A stretch of DNA of 34,927 bases. Source: Conidiobolus incongruus B7586 (Eukaryota > Entomophthoromycota > Entomophthoromycetes > Entomophthorales > Conidiobolaceae). The stretch covers positions 1-34,927 of the forward strand of contig JNEM01013752.1 in assembly GCA_000697335.1 (NCBI GenBank), read 5' to 3'. This document shows, one piece after another, positions 19,523-31,478 of the stretch; position 1 is the first letter of the stretch, and every line of letters starts with the position of its first letter. The translations under genes were made by a program, and so were the position numbers. The notes below the pieces were generated by a model. The model worked only from the letters and a program-made list of their open reading frames with translations. It was not told the origin of the DNA and did no database searches.

Positions 19523-22500
19523 TTTTATAGTTTTAGTTATTGATGTTAATACCAATATGGGTTTAACTTTAGTTTTTTAAAGTACTAGATATAAGTTAGT
19601 ATCTATTTAAATAAAATACAGTTTTTCAAAGATAATAAGGGTATCAATTATGATTTAATTTAGCAAAAAAATAAAATTTATCTAACGACAAATTTTAAAA
19701 ATAAAATACTGACAATATATGAGGTGAACTTTTCACCATCCATCAAAACGACTAAATCGAGGGTACATCATTACAACTCACATCCTTATATAACACTCCA
19801 CTAGATCCAATAAGCTTTAGATCAACTACCATAACTAACTATATAAAACGTTTAACCCAAAGCAAATATATAGAATTTTTTATATAAATTAGGGTTCTAA
19901 CAATTTCTTCTGAAACGTTACATATTCTTTTTTTGTTCTCATTTTTATCAATTTTGCAAAATTAAAATATTTAATCAGATAATTTTCAGCCAATGATCAG
20001 TGTGACGATATATATTGAATTGTGATCACCTATTATTTTCAACATATGACCATTCCTATGTTTTTTCACGTTCATTTCACCTTCAAATCCCTTCAGTTTT
20101 GGTTTTTAGTTTACTAATTTGGGTTAGAACTCAAAGTTGATCTTGATTCAAATTGATTTAGTACTCAAATTAATTTAATACTCGTTGCTAAATTATTGGT
20201 AAGTAATTAATTGAATGAATTAATAATATGTTAATTATTTTTTTTGTTTAATATTAGTTGATAATTAATTTTCAAAAATATTTAAATTTCTAATTAATAT
20301 TATCAAATTCAAAAATTTATAAATTTTAACAAAATTTTTAATTAGTCAATTTGTGTATATTTTATACTCAATTTATTATGTAATATAAAATTAATCAAAC
20401 ATTCCATTTCTTTAAATTTTAATGATTAAATACAATATAAGTATATTTATAATATATTTATTTCTCACTATTGAATATTTATGATATTATTTTTGCTGAT
20501 TTCATCAAGGAATTCATAACAATATTATTGAATATTATTTGTTTTATTTTATGATCTTAAATTTTTATATAAATATTTATATTATCCAAGTGCTGAAAAC
20601 TGGGATAGTTATATTAAGATCAGCTTGAGTGTTGATAACTTATAATATTTTGATAAAATATATTTAGAATTATATTTGAAAGTTAATTATAAAGATTCTG
20701 ATCTAATTTCCTTTTTGCAGAAAAGAATGCTATTTCTCATCTTATATATTGGTATAAGAATTGATAAATTTGAAGGAAAAATAGGATAAGAGGTAAATTA
20801 TGGGTAAATTGAAATAAAAAATAGAAATATAAGGAATAACTCGATAGGAACGCGACAATACTAAAATAGTCTAATTTGTGTTCTTAAGTACATCATATAA
20901 TATATTAAGATCAAAACTAAACGAATAATTAATAATTGTAAGCATTGTTTATAACTAGATAAATATTTGCTTTCCCTACTTTACAATGTATCTTGCTATT
21001 ATAATTAATTTATCTCTTGATTTAAAATAATTAATATTTTAATTTTCAATTAACAATACTATTTTAAAATGAAATATAAAAATAATTTTTTTTATTATAA
21101 TTCACAAAAATATTAAAATAATATAAAACTATTGATATGATTTATTAATAATATTATTTTGTTAAATTTTTGGGAAAATTCAAATATTAAGGATATAACT
21201 AATTCTCTAAAAAATAACTGTTTTTTATTTATTTAGTAAATTTATTTATAAGAATTTTTTCTAAGTATATTATTTATTATATAATCTAATTATTATCTTA
21301 TAAATAATAGTTTAGAAATTATATTAATTATTTTTCCTAAATAATATTAAATTAGAGTGAATTTTATAGTTTAACTTTATTTATTTTATATTTAATTTAT
21401 ATAATCAGAATATTTTTATATTATACAAAAAATATCAATTAAAAAGAATCTTATTTGAAAGAAATAATATTAATTACTTATAAACCTTTCTTTATTATTC
21501 AAATATAAAAAACAAATATATTTTAAGCTATTAAAGTAAATTATATATAAAAATAAAAAATGCATATTTATTAAAATAATAAAAAACATTATCTTGATAT
21601 TTTGGTTTATATATTAGATATAATATAAAATAATTAATGATATATAAAATACAATAATCTATTATAACATTTTTGTTCTTTTATTATTTCTTAATATGTT
21701 TTATTTAGGTTAATTAATTTTAGTTTTTTTAAATCTTTTTTATTTAATAAGATATTATTCTTATTTTTTTCATTTTTAATTTAAATTTAGTTTTTAATAT
21801 ATTTAAAATATTTATATAGCTATTATTAAAAAATTAGAATAACTTTTTAACTAAAACAATGTTCTTTGTATTATATTCTCTATTTTCTTTATTATTAAAT
21901 AATTATTATATTAAATTAACTTTCTAAATTCTATCATATTTTAAATAATTATTTTATAAATTAAAATCAATAAACTTGGCAATATATAATTTGATTAAAT
22001 ATATTATTATTATTTTTATAAGTTTGTTATGAATTTAAAAACTTATAATTTAGTTTTAATAATACAAAAATCAAAGATTCTTGATTTTTACTATCTAGTT
22101 TAAGTATATTCAAATCAATTATTAAAATTTTAAAAAAAATAATTTTCAATTAAAAACAATATCAATATATATACATTATTAATTTATAATTTGATTTTGA
22201 CTTATTTACCTTGGATATAGTTTTTTTAGAATTATTAATATATTTGTAAAATCAGTAATTAAAAGATTCCCCATTTTTTCAACCTTAAATAAAAAAATAA
22301 ATCATAAAAAATTTATTTGATACTAAAGAACAAAAAGTAGTTATATACTTTTCTGATATAACCAACTTTCACCTATCCTAATATTTATATCCAATATTTA
22401 AATTATTTCAGTGTAACTTTGATATATCAGCTAAAATGAATAACATAACTCAAATTACAAAGTATTTGCTATGATATTTATTTCACTTGATAAATTCTTG

Positions 22501-22960
22501 ATTATATTTAACTTTAGTAGTAAATAAGAAAAACTATTTTAAACTTGAATATATTAAATTTTTGTGTTATAGATATTAACATTAATTATGATATTGTTGT
22601 ATTTTAAAATTAATCATCCATTCCAATTTGATAGTTAAACCAATATTATTTCTATTTTAAACTAGCTTTGTTAGTTTATAATTGAAAGATACTCTTTGTT
22701 CACTTTGTTTTCTTTATTAAATTATATCCAAATTCCATATCATTCATTTAAGCAACTATTTAAACCCAAAAGTGATAAAGATAGAGAAAAGTCTTTTCTT
22801 TTTGAATATTCTGCTACAAAGTCTCAACAGTAAGTTCTCAAACCTACAGTCCTGACACATTAAATAGCAGGATTAATAAATAATTTACTAAATCATATTT
22901 CGAGTACTTTTCTAACTACAATCTTTATTTACAAAACTTATTATAAAAACACAACAATAT
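19523..22960. other. Long AT-rich gene desert
   Basis: 3.4 kb without a supported gene. The part to about 20200 is moderately AT-rich and includes the upstream region of the membrane protein gene; TGTGACGATAT at 20001 resembles an LTR start, but no second end or duplication is seen. From 20200 to 22700 the DNA is extremely A/T-rich low-complexity sequence, as expected for decayed repeats. The last 200 bp lead into the hydrolase pseudogene. Confidence 0.55.
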
Positions 22961-23690
22961 ATGAAATTACCAAGTGTCTATTTCAGTTTGCTTTATTTCA
23001 CTATTGACTTAGTTTTGTTAAAAATGTCATTAATTATTGATACAGACCCGGCTGCAAATAATATTCTAGTTATATTCAATGGCTTAGTAACTACAATCTT
23101 AGATATTTGTATTGTGACTTTGACTAGTGGGAATGTTGGAATAAAAAATATGTTTAAAACCATTGAATCATTTTTCCATACTATTGATTTAAATACAGGA
23201 TATTAGCCTAAATTGGAACACTCGTATAAAGAAAGATATTTGTTTAGTTCAATCCCATTGGTTGCCTTGAGAAGTGGGAAACCAATTAAAGTATCTCCGA
23301 TTAATTCTGCTAATATACATGGAAATAATAATGTTGGGAATATGACAGTCACTAATTCCGAGTTGATTGATTTCAATTGGGGTAAAAAGTTTAGTTTGGA
23401 TCTTGCTGTTATTAACGTTACAACTCCAATCAATGAATTTAAAAAATTGAATAACCATCAATTGGATAAACCAGCGAAATAAACGTTGGCTCCAGAGACC
23501 CTATAGATGAAATATTATATCTGATATAACTGTCATCAGCATTTATATTAATCATTATGATATTAAGACCATTGACAAATATAGCTAAAGCAATTCAAAA
23601 GGATCCAGCTACGATGAGTTTAATCAAAGAGCTCGTAATTATAGGAGGTGTTGCTATAACTTATGTAACATTATCCATTAGCAAATTTTA
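22961..23690 (+). pseudogene. Broken nucleoside hydrolase (IUNH) copy next to the cluster
   Basis: Begins with an intact-looking ATG and signal-peptide-like start (MKLPSVYFSLLYFTIDLVLL), parallel to the gene at 25368. The calcium-site motif is DTDPAANN instead of DTDPGxDD, so both distal Asp residues are lost. A TAG at 23204-23206 stands where the intact copy has CAA (YQTKLNP), after which the frame continues (YKERYLFSSIP...) to a TAA at 23480-23482; a shifted frame then carries DEILY-, LTNIAKAIQKD- and SLIKELVI-like segments. Homology stops near 23690, so the last third, including the HDP motif, is gone. 23567-23642 is almost identical to 25975-26050 (one difference in 76 by eye), while the rest is much more diverged. 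Same strand and orientation as the two intact genes downstream. Confidence 0.9.
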
Positions 23691-24156
23691 AAAAGATATA
23701 AACCATATATTTGAATCATAATATAAAAAACTAGTTTTTGTATAACTTTCATATTTGAGTTATGCCCCAAATATAAATATTAAATGAAGAATTATTAACA
23801 AAATTTAATTCTAAATCGCAACTCCAAAATCTAGTGATATCCAAATCATTCATTTTGTTATTTGTAGTATTTGTATATAAATTTTATATTAAGTCAAGCG
23901 AAGTGATTTAAATTGAAACTATTTTCATATATATAGACAGTGCAATATTAATAAAATGATGATATAAAATTTTAAAAATTGTTTTCAAATTTGATACTAA
24001 ACTTGACATTATAACCTTAACTTCAACCTTTACTCACCTCATAATACTAAACAATTCTATAATGATTTTAAAATCTAGTTAGTAAAATCACTTCAAAAAC
24101 TCTCATTTTACTTGATTATTAATTATATTGTGATCAATTTTTGTATTTAATATCAG
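23691..24156. other. AT-rich intergenic DNA
   Basis: No feature recognised between the hydrolase pseudogene and the coding-like patch that follows. Confidence 0.6.
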
Positions 24157-24344
24157 GTGAACTTGAATTATTTGAAAGTAGTCACTATATCAAAAAATGT
24201 GTATTCGCTAAATAGCCAGATTGGGTATATGTTCAGTTTGCAACTAGTGCTGTTGATTGCATGTGGACATCGATAATTAAAAGCCCAGCCTTCACGTTTG
24301 ATTTATCACTCTGTAATTTATCTGATTTGTTATATTTTCTCTAG
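24157..24344 (+). pseudogene. Unassigned coding-like fragment
   Basis: An about 62-codon stretch reads as plausible protein in one frame (GAA at 24159 to TAG at 24342), with VYVQFATSAVDCMWTSIIKS in its middle, and lower AT content than its flanks. A single in-frame TAG interrupts it after VFAK. No start ATG is near. It could be an exon of a dead gene. It does not match the nucleoside hydrolases on either side, and I do not recognise it. Confidence 0.4.
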
Positions 24345-25367
24345 AAAATAGAATATTATATCAGGTTTTTTAATTATCAAGTAATATTTGTATATTGAAA
24401 TTTATGCCTCTTATAAGATCAGAGTATTCTTTGGTTTAAAGTCTAATTGAAAAGTTTTAATAAATACAGATACCTCTTCCTCTTTGGTACTTTATTAAAC
24501 GACAAAGTAAATATATATTAAGTAATAAAAACCCTTAATTAATAAAAATAATTTGAATTGATTTATCCAATCATGTTAATTACAAAAGTAAGTTTAGAAT
24601 GTGTTTAAATTTATTAATGGAAAAATATATTGATAAGTAAAAAATATATTAATCTCTTTTATTGCTAAGTTAATGTTTTTCTATTGCTTCTCAAAAATGT
24701 ATATAACTTGACTATCGAATACATTTTATCAATATATTTTCAATTTGATGATTTCAATAAATTTTTTAACTGAATTGATCCATTAATTATCTTAATTTTA
24801 CTATTTTATTCGTTAGGTACCAAATTAAATTAAACTTTGGAATTGTTGACAATAAAATTGAAATATTTTCTATCAAAATTTGATAAAATATGTTATCATA
24901 TTTCATTAAATATCATTACTATGCCTTGCTTTTTATATCAAAAATTTAAATATTATTTGATTATGACAAAAATTTTTTTATTATGATTGATTAATTTGTT
25001 TTAAAGATAGAAACCTGTAATGAGTTGAAAATTATGATGCAATCCGTGTTTTAGGAAAACTTTTAATATGTAATAACAATATACTTAAACTTTTTAGTTT
25101 TCATTATCATGGTTTTATCGCTGATATTTTTACAATTAATGATATGTCTTCGAATTATCAGATTTTTTGGTAGAGATAGTAGTTATTAAAGCATATGATC
25201 CTATTCCTTTGAATTATTCAATTTATCCCACAAGGCTTTGCAATTTTAGAATGAGATGATAAAATTTCAATTAATTTAAGATTGTCAAATAAAAAAATCG
25301 ATTTCTTCAATAATCTCAAAAATTTATTTTAAGCAAAATATTATATTAACCAATAATATATAGTTAA
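24345..25367. other. AT-rich intergenic DNA upstream of the signal-peptide hydrolase
   Basis: No gene seen; the A-rich stretch before 25368 is likely promoter and leader. Confidence 0.6.
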
Positions 25368-26606
25368 ATGAAGTTGCAAATAGTTTATATAAGTGTCTTT
25401 TATTCAGCTATCAATTTAGCTCGATCATCAATTCCGGTCATTATTGATACGGATCCAGGTATAGACGACGTTCTAGCTTTATTCAATGGTTTAGCAACTC
25501 CCAAATTGGATATCCGAGCTATAACTCTGGTCAATGGAAATGTAGAGTTAAGACAAGTTGTGAAAAATATAGCAACAATTTTCCATACTGTTGATTTAGA
25601 TACAAAATATCAAACTAAGTTGAATCCCTGTTATAAGGAGCGATATCGTTTCAATTCAATTCCTCAAGTTGCTATTGGAAGTGACAAGCCACTAAATGTA
25701 CCTCCGCCTATTTCATACGATTATTATGGGATTGATGGTCTTGGTAATGTAACAGTGGCTCATCCTGAATTTGTTGATTTGGATTGGGAAAAGAAATTCG
25801 GTCTAGATCATGTTAGTATTAATTCTAATGCTCTTGTTGATCAATCTAAAGAGTTAGAGAAAGATAATCTGTATCAGCAAGAAAGATATCGCGTTAGTCC
25901 CAGAGATGCTGTAGATGAAATATTATATCAGATCAAATCAACACCACCATTCACCTTAACCATTATGGCATTAGGACCATTGACAAATATAGCCAAAGCA
26001 ATTCAAAAGGATCCAGCTACGATGAGTTTAATCAAAGAGCTCGTAATTATGGGGGGTGCTGTGACAGCTCCCGGAAATATTACACCAGATGCTGAATATA
26101 ATTTTTATGTAGACCCTCACGCTGCCAAAATTGTGATTGATGCCAGCTCTGGATACTATCCAAATCAAAAATATGATTTATCTAAATTCAATTCATCCAG
26201 GATTTTACCATTAAAAATTACTTTAGTACCATTAGATGTGACAGAAACTGCAAGATTATACCCCGAAGTAGTTGAAGCCAAACTTCGCAAGGATAGCAGT
26301 CCCGTGAGCATCTTTTTATACAACATGCTTCAATTCGCACTAAATTTAGAAGAATGTGACGAAAACAACGTATGCAAAAAGGGCACCGGACTTCACGATC
26401 CCCTATGCCTCAGCTATATCACTGGATTAGCGCGTGCAAAACGCGAAAAATATTTCAACATCCAAATAGGTGTCGATGGCGATTTGAGAGGAAAATGTAG
26501 AATTAATCAGCCGAACAGTCGCAACCTTGTTAAAGTTGTACTGGGAATTAAACACCCTTTAAAATTGCAAAATTCATTGTTGGATAATATTATTGATAAA
26601 AAATGA
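25368..26606 (+). CDS. Nucleoside hydrolase, IUNH family, secreted form
   Basis: A single-exon 412-residue protein. It hydrolyses the N-glycosidic bond of nucleosides to base plus ribose (family knowledge). Residues 1-20 look like a signal peptide (MKLQIVYISVFYSAINLARS). The calcium/ribose site DTDPGIDD is at 27-34. Further family motifs are LGPLTNIAKAIQKDP, MGGAVTAPGNITPDAEYN with VDPHAAKIV, LVPLDVTE and the catalytic GLHDPL near residue 345. It is longer than the usual 310-340 residues because of a charged insert at about 140-185 before SPRDAVDEILY. All key residues are present, so activity is likely. Placement: 1.7 kb after a broken copy and 1.8 kb before a second intact copy on the same strand, a tandem family. 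The signal peptide suggests use of external nucleosides for salvage (inference). Coding sequence is more AT-rich than the third copy. Confidence 0.93.
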   Translation: MKLQIVYISVFYSAINLARSSIPVIIDTDPGIDDVLALFNGLATPKLDIRAITLVNGNVELRQVVKNIATIFHTVDLDTKYQTKLNPCYKERYRFNSIPQVAIGSDKPLNVPPPISYDYYGIDGLGNVTVAHPEFVDLDWEKKFGLDHVSINSNALVDQSKELEKDNLYQQERYRVSPRDAVDEILYQIKSTPPFTLTIMALGPLTNIAKAIQKDPATMSLIKELVIMGGAVTAPGNITPDAEYNFYVDPHAAKIVIDASSGYYPNQKYDLSKFNSSRILPLKITLVPLDVTETARLYPEVVEAKLRKDSSPVSIFLYNMLQFALNLEECDENNVCKKGTGLHDPLCLSYITGLARAKREKYFNIQIGVDGDLRGKCRINQPNSRNLVKVVLGIKHPLKLQNSLLDNIIDKK

Positions 26607-28387
26607 TATTTAATATACATGAATGAAAGTTGGTTATTTATTCCAAAATAAATGTTATTAATGAAGGTATTATATCATACACAATATTTTGAATTAAATA
26701 TAATTAATATTCTCTAGAAATTATTATTTATAAATAATTATTAATTGACTTTTTTCAATATTATATTAGCAAATTTTTATTAACAATTCAACATAATATA
26801 ATATCAATTTATGCAATACTCATATAAGTAATAAAATCATCTACTATATACTGTTAATTGATATAAAACTTTATTTAGTATTACATCAATATTCCTTAAA
26901 AATCTATGAGAGTAATGTTTTTCTTGATCTATATAATTGATATAGAGTATTGTAATAAATGAATAGAGAATACTTTTATAAGAGCTTATTAAAACTGTAA
27001 TATTTTCAAATTAATAACGTTAGTTATATTAAAATATTGAGTTTGCATTATATATATTCAAAAATTTTATTTAACCAATAAAAATTAGTAAAAAATATCA
27101 AAATAGTTATTTAGGTTATAAGTAAAATAAGGTATTTAATATGTCTAACTAAAAATTATATTTTGTTATAAAATCAAACCATTTAACTAAGCTTTCGAAA
27201 ACTTCTTATTTCATATAATCAACTGTTTTTAATCTCGTGACTTTTGTTGGGTATTTTGGTATGTAAGTTAAATTAATAGTGGAGAACATTGATGAAAATT
27301 ATTAGATTATTTTTGGTAAAAAACCGTCAATTATTTGATATTATTAAAAATATTTTAGGTTGACTTGCAAATTTAAATAGATTAGAAGGGTTATATTCGC
27401 TTCTACAGGGATGTGAAAACATCTCACTTCTTCAATGATATCGGACTTTAGGTCTTCTCAGACATTTATAGTAACTTAAATATTATTTAGTTATTTTAAC
27501 TGTGGCAGTCAAACTATTTAAGAACATTATTAAACAATAATATATGCGGCCAAAAATAAAAAAATTAACTCAATATTAATTTTTCTGATTATATTTTCTA
27601 TTCAAAATATTGACACTTAAAGTTTTAATAATTAATATTGAATAAATAATATGAAATTTGTTTGAAAACTTTGAAATATTTACAGTTTCAAATTATAGAA
27701 TAACTTTTGGTAGAATTAGGCCAGATTGTTAAAATAATTAAAACAGATTTATTAATATATCTATGTTTATAAAAATGTAAAACGGTGCCAAGTAATATAT
27801 AACAACAATCTAATATATTTTATCACTCATTATTTTAAAATAGTCTAAAATTTCTTTCATTGTATTGAATTCTACCTAATTTAGATGAACTCAATGTATT
27901 TCAGAGTTGAAAAATACAACCCATAAACTGGTCTTGATTTTCATCTCAAAAATCCCGAAGGTTCCATAATATCTGGTATATTAGACTTCTAAAATCTGCT
28001 TAAATCAAGATTATAATTCCCCTTTGATTGGGGTTTCAAAATTGTTTTTAATGAAATTAAGGGGATAATATATGCAGAGTAATAAGAGGTTAATCGAATG
28101 AACTCCAATTCGAAGTTTTGGGCTGGATTCAAATTTAGTTTAATCATGGATTCAGGGATCTTAACAACAAATTGGCCAATAATCTTGAAAATATTTGGGA
28201 GAGTGAAATGGAAAAATAGTTTAACTAGTATATAAAGATTTAATAGATGCTGTGAATACATATTGGACTATAAAATTTTATACAGTTATTTCACTTTGAC
28301 ATTAGTTCAAAATAGTTTTGATTTATTTAATTTGAACATATATCACTGATAGCTTTGACATAATACCAATTTATTCTAGCAGTTAAA
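26607..28387. other. Intergenic DNA between the two intact hydrolase genes
   Basis: No supported gene. Two patches are less AT-rich. At 27385-27470 there is a short perfect inverted repeat GATGTGAAAACATC within coding-like sequence. At 27989-28261 a minus-strand ATG frame of 90 codons exists (contains NPAQNFELEFIRLTSYY), but it matches nothing I know and lies in the promoter side of the next gene; I leave it uncalled. TTCTAG|CAG just before 28388 could be a 3' splice site, but no matching upstream exon with an ATG was found. Confidence 0.5.
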
Positions 28388-29578
28388 ATGGTTTGCGAAA
28401 TAGTTCCAGTCATTATCGATACTGACCCAGGTTGTGATGATGTGTTAGCACTTTTGAATTGCTTAGCATCTCCAAACCTTGATATTCGTGCTATTACCGT
28501 CACTTTTGGAAACGTTAACTTGAGGAAGGCTACGAGGAATCTTGCTTCAATGTTTCACACCATCACCCTGGATAAGGAATATCACACCAGCTTGAATCCC
28601 AACTATCAAGATCGCTTTCAATGGAATTCTATCCCTGTCGTTGCTCTCGGAAGTGAAGCACCTCTTCATATCGCACACATCGATGCCGAAAATTTCCACG
28701 GACTTGACGGTATTGGTAACGTCACTACAAGTCATCCACAATATGTAGATAAGTACTGGTTCAAGAAATTTGGTCTCGAACCCCTGGAAGAAGAAATAAA
28801 ATTTGAAATCAAGGAGGAACAGAAAATGGACAAGAACCATGCTGAAGGTCATCCCAGATTTGAGGTGAGCCCCAGAGATGCTGCTGATGAAATTTTGTGT
28901 CAGATCAAATCCGTTCCCCCATTCACTATGACAGTGATCGCCCTTGGACCATTGACAAATGTTGCTAAAGCCATTGAAAAGGATCCATATACTATGGGCT
29001 TGATCAAACAGCTCGTAATCATGGGTGGTGCTGTCACAACGAGAGGTAATGTTACTCCATTTGCTGAATTTAACTTTTATGGAGATCCCCACGCTGCTAA
29101 AATTGTCATGGATGCAAGCGCTGGATTTGACCCCAAGCAACCCAGAAATGCTAATCTGACAGATTCCACTCAACCTCTCCCTCTCCCCATCTGCTTAGTT
29201 CCATTAGACGTTACAGAATCCGCCAGACTATTCCCAGAAGTGGTTGATGCTAAAATCGCGAAAGACGAGAGTCCAGTTGGCAAAATGCTTTACAATATGC
29301 TCCAATACCCCATCAGCCTAATTGAATTAAATGACAACGACATCTGCACGGGAGGTATGGGACTGCACGATCCACTCTGTGTCAGCTTCGTGACAAGTTT
29401 AGCCGAAGTTGAGCATGAGCAATTTTTCAATATTACCATTATCGAGGAGGGAGAACAAGCTGGTAAATGCTCTGTCGACCAGCCCAACACCAATAACAAT
29501 GTCAAAGTTATCCTCAAAGCTAAGAACCCTCTTAAATTCCAACACTTTTTGTTAAATAATATTATGGATCCAAAATAA
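28388..29578 (+). CDS. Nucleoside hydrolase, IUNH family, form without signal peptide
   Basis: A single-exon 396-residue paralogue of the 25368 gene. It starts MVCEIVPVIIDTDPG, so the calcium site DTDPGCDD falls at residues 11-18 with no signal peptide before it. Later motifs match the family: LGPLTNVAKAIEKDP, MGGAVTTRGNVTPFAEFN with GDPHAAKIV, LVPLDVTESARLFPEVV and GLHDPL. The charged insert before SPRDAADEIL is longer here (EEEIKFEIKEEQKMD). All catalytic residues are present. Without a signal peptide it is expected to be cytosolic, serving internal nucleoside salvage, while its neighbour would act outside (inference); an unseen upstream exon could change this. Codons are richer in G/C than in the neighbouring copy, hinting at higher expression or different age. 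Large antisense open frames across it are shadows. Confidence 0.93.
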   Translation: MVCEIVPVIIDTDPGCDDVLALLNCLASPNLDIRAITVTFGNVNLRKATRNLASMFHTITLDKEYHTSLNPNYQDRFQWNSIPVVALGSEAPLHIAHIDAENFHGLDGIGNVTTSHPQYVDKYWFKKFGLEPLEEEIKFEIKEEQKMDKNHAEGHPRFEVSPRDAADEILCQIKSVPPFTMTVIALGPLTNVAKAIEKDPYTMGLIKQLVIMGGAVTTRGNVTPFAEFNFYGDPHAAKIVMDASAGFDPKQPRNANLTDSTQPLPLPICLVPLDVTESARLFPEVVDAKIAKDESPVGKMLYNMLQYPISLIELNDNDICTGGMGLHDPLCVSFVTSLAEVEHEQFFNITIIEEGEQAGKCSVDQPNTNNNVKVILKAKNPLKFQHFLLNNIMDPK

Positions 29579-30515
29579 TCGTAACTTGATTAATATTCAT
29601 CAATTATGAAAATAAAATTAGTGGTAAATTTAATAATCTTATTAAGTACTAATTATTATGGATAATTGCTATTAATAAATGTGTAATCATTATAAATTCG
29701 TGTGAAAATCCAATTCATTTCCTTATATATTTTTATAAGAGTTTCAATTTTATATTACTATTATTAAAATATCAAAATATTTAAATTAGGAATAGCATGA
29801 ATTAATATATATATATATTTCAATGATTACTTTGCAAAGATTTAGATTCTTCAAAAGTATTTTGATTATTATTGTATTTCAAAAATGTTTAATTATATTA
29901 AATATGTTTTCATATTAAAAAGTAGGTCAAATTAATCATAAATCAAATTATATATTTTGAAATCTATTCAAATAATTTTTTAATTATATTAATAGAGTCA
30001 ATATAATTCATTAATTTTATAAATGAAAAAATCAGTATTCTGTTTATAAAAATTAAAATAATATTTTTAAAGTTAATCTTAAATTTAAGACAAAATTATA
30101 GAGTATCAATTCTAATAATTTTAATGGAATTATAAGAAAATAGATTAAATTGATTTTTCATAATGTTTGAATATTAAACAAATATCGTTTTTGAAATAAG
30201 AATAATTTAAATTGATAATTTTTATGCTAATAGTTTAGTGCTTGGAAATTAGAACACATATTATAAATTTATTATCAGTATCTAAAAGATTAATTATATT
30301 TTTATATACTATTAATTTAATAGTTTATTTAATCAAAATTGATTTATTAGTTTTTTGTTTTATTTTGTCTGGAATTAAAATAAGTAGAGTTTTAATATAT
30401 ATAAAATATATGAATGAATTTAATTATTTATTTAATTAGAATACTCTCAAAGAAAATATATAAAGTAAAATATAGAAAATATAAAAAAGAAATGAGTATA
30501 AAGATAAATAATAAG
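29579..30515. other. AT-rich intergenic DNA
   Basis: No gene seen. A 65-codon plus-strand frame at 30242-30439 starts with TTG and is low-complexity Ile/Leu/Tyr, so it is not called. Confidence 0.65.
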
Positions 30516-30521
30516 AAAAAA
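30516..30521 (-). terminator. Pol III T-run terminator
   Basis: Six T residues on the minus strand, four bases after the tRNA-Ser 3' end. Confidence 0.7.
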
Positions 30522-30525
30522 GAAT

Positions 30526-30606
30526 CGACAAGAGCAGGATTTGAACCTACGCGGGAAATCCCATGTGCTTTCTAGGCACACGCCTTAACCACTCGGCCAT
30601 CTTGTC
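30526..30606 (-). tRNA. tRNA-Ser(AGA)
   Basis: An 81-nt class II tRNA: acceptor GACAAGA/TCTTGTC, discriminator G, anticodon stem TGTGC/GCACA with loop CTAGAAA (anticodon AGA, reads UCU), long 13-nt variable arm TGGGATTTCCCGC that folds on itself as serine tRNAs do, T-arm GTAGG TTCAAAT CCTGC. No intron. No LTR lies at its 5' side. Confidence 0.96.
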
Positions 30607-31478
30607 TTAAATTTAAGATTTAGGAAATTAAATTTATATATGAAAAATATTTTTTAACTGAGTTTTTTTATGAATTTAAAATGCTAATAATTATATAATA
30701 ATTTTTTTTTAAACCCATTATACTTTTATTAATATCAATATTTTTCATTTAATAAAATAAAATTTTTCTCCTTTTTTAAACTTTTTGCATTATATTTTTT
30801 TTATTCTTTTATTATAATCTATATATATCATCAACTAATGCGTTAAATGTGAAATTTTATGTTAAATTTAAAACCCTTAATAACTAACAAAAAAACTCAA
30901 TGCTTATAATAAAATATTGGATTTATCACCAATATACAACAAACTCTAAATTATTAATAAAATCATAATCTAAAAAGTATAAATTAATTTTTCATCATTT
31001 CTATTAAAATAAGTCAATATTAATTCATAAAACTTGAAAATAAATTGATGTTGAGGCTGATGACAATCTATTGATTAAATTCAACAATACTTGAAATTGG
31101 GGTACCATAAATTTAGAAATTTGTAATTGCTAAATTATTACTCTTTTCTTCTTTAAAAAAATTGATAATATAATTTTTATAACGATTTAATAATATATTT
31201 TAAAATTATTGAGTGATTAATAGTTTGTTATTTTTAATTTAACTGAGAAAAAAAGAGAGAGAGTACATTTAAACTTAAGATTAAAAAAATCTAAGTCATT
31301 AATGTTGTTGATTAGAAATTCCAATAGGTCTTTTATTAATTAGCTAACCTGGATTTTTCTTATATTAATATCTTATATTTGTTATAATTATCTATTAGTT
31401 TTGGTAGGTCAATACAATTTCTAACATACGTCAAACCTTTAATTAAAATTCTAGATAACTGAAAATTAAAGTCACAAT
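30607..31478. other. AT-rich intergenic DNA
   Basis: Nothing recognised; a short GA run lies at about 31253-31263. Confidence 0.65.

Noticed and set aside
20001-20200. Possible LTR start (TGTGACGATAT)
   Set aside because: No matching end, duplication, TATA/AATAAA order or nearby tRNA gene was found.
27989-28261. 90-codon minus-strand frame with an ATG start
   Set aside because: No family resemblance, no supporting upstream or downstream exon, and AT-biased composition; left uncalled rather than excluded.
28547-29173. 208-codon open frame antisense to the cytosolic-type nucleoside hydrolase
   Set aside because: Large but fully antisense to a well-supported conserved gene; no family resemblance, so a codon-bias shadow.
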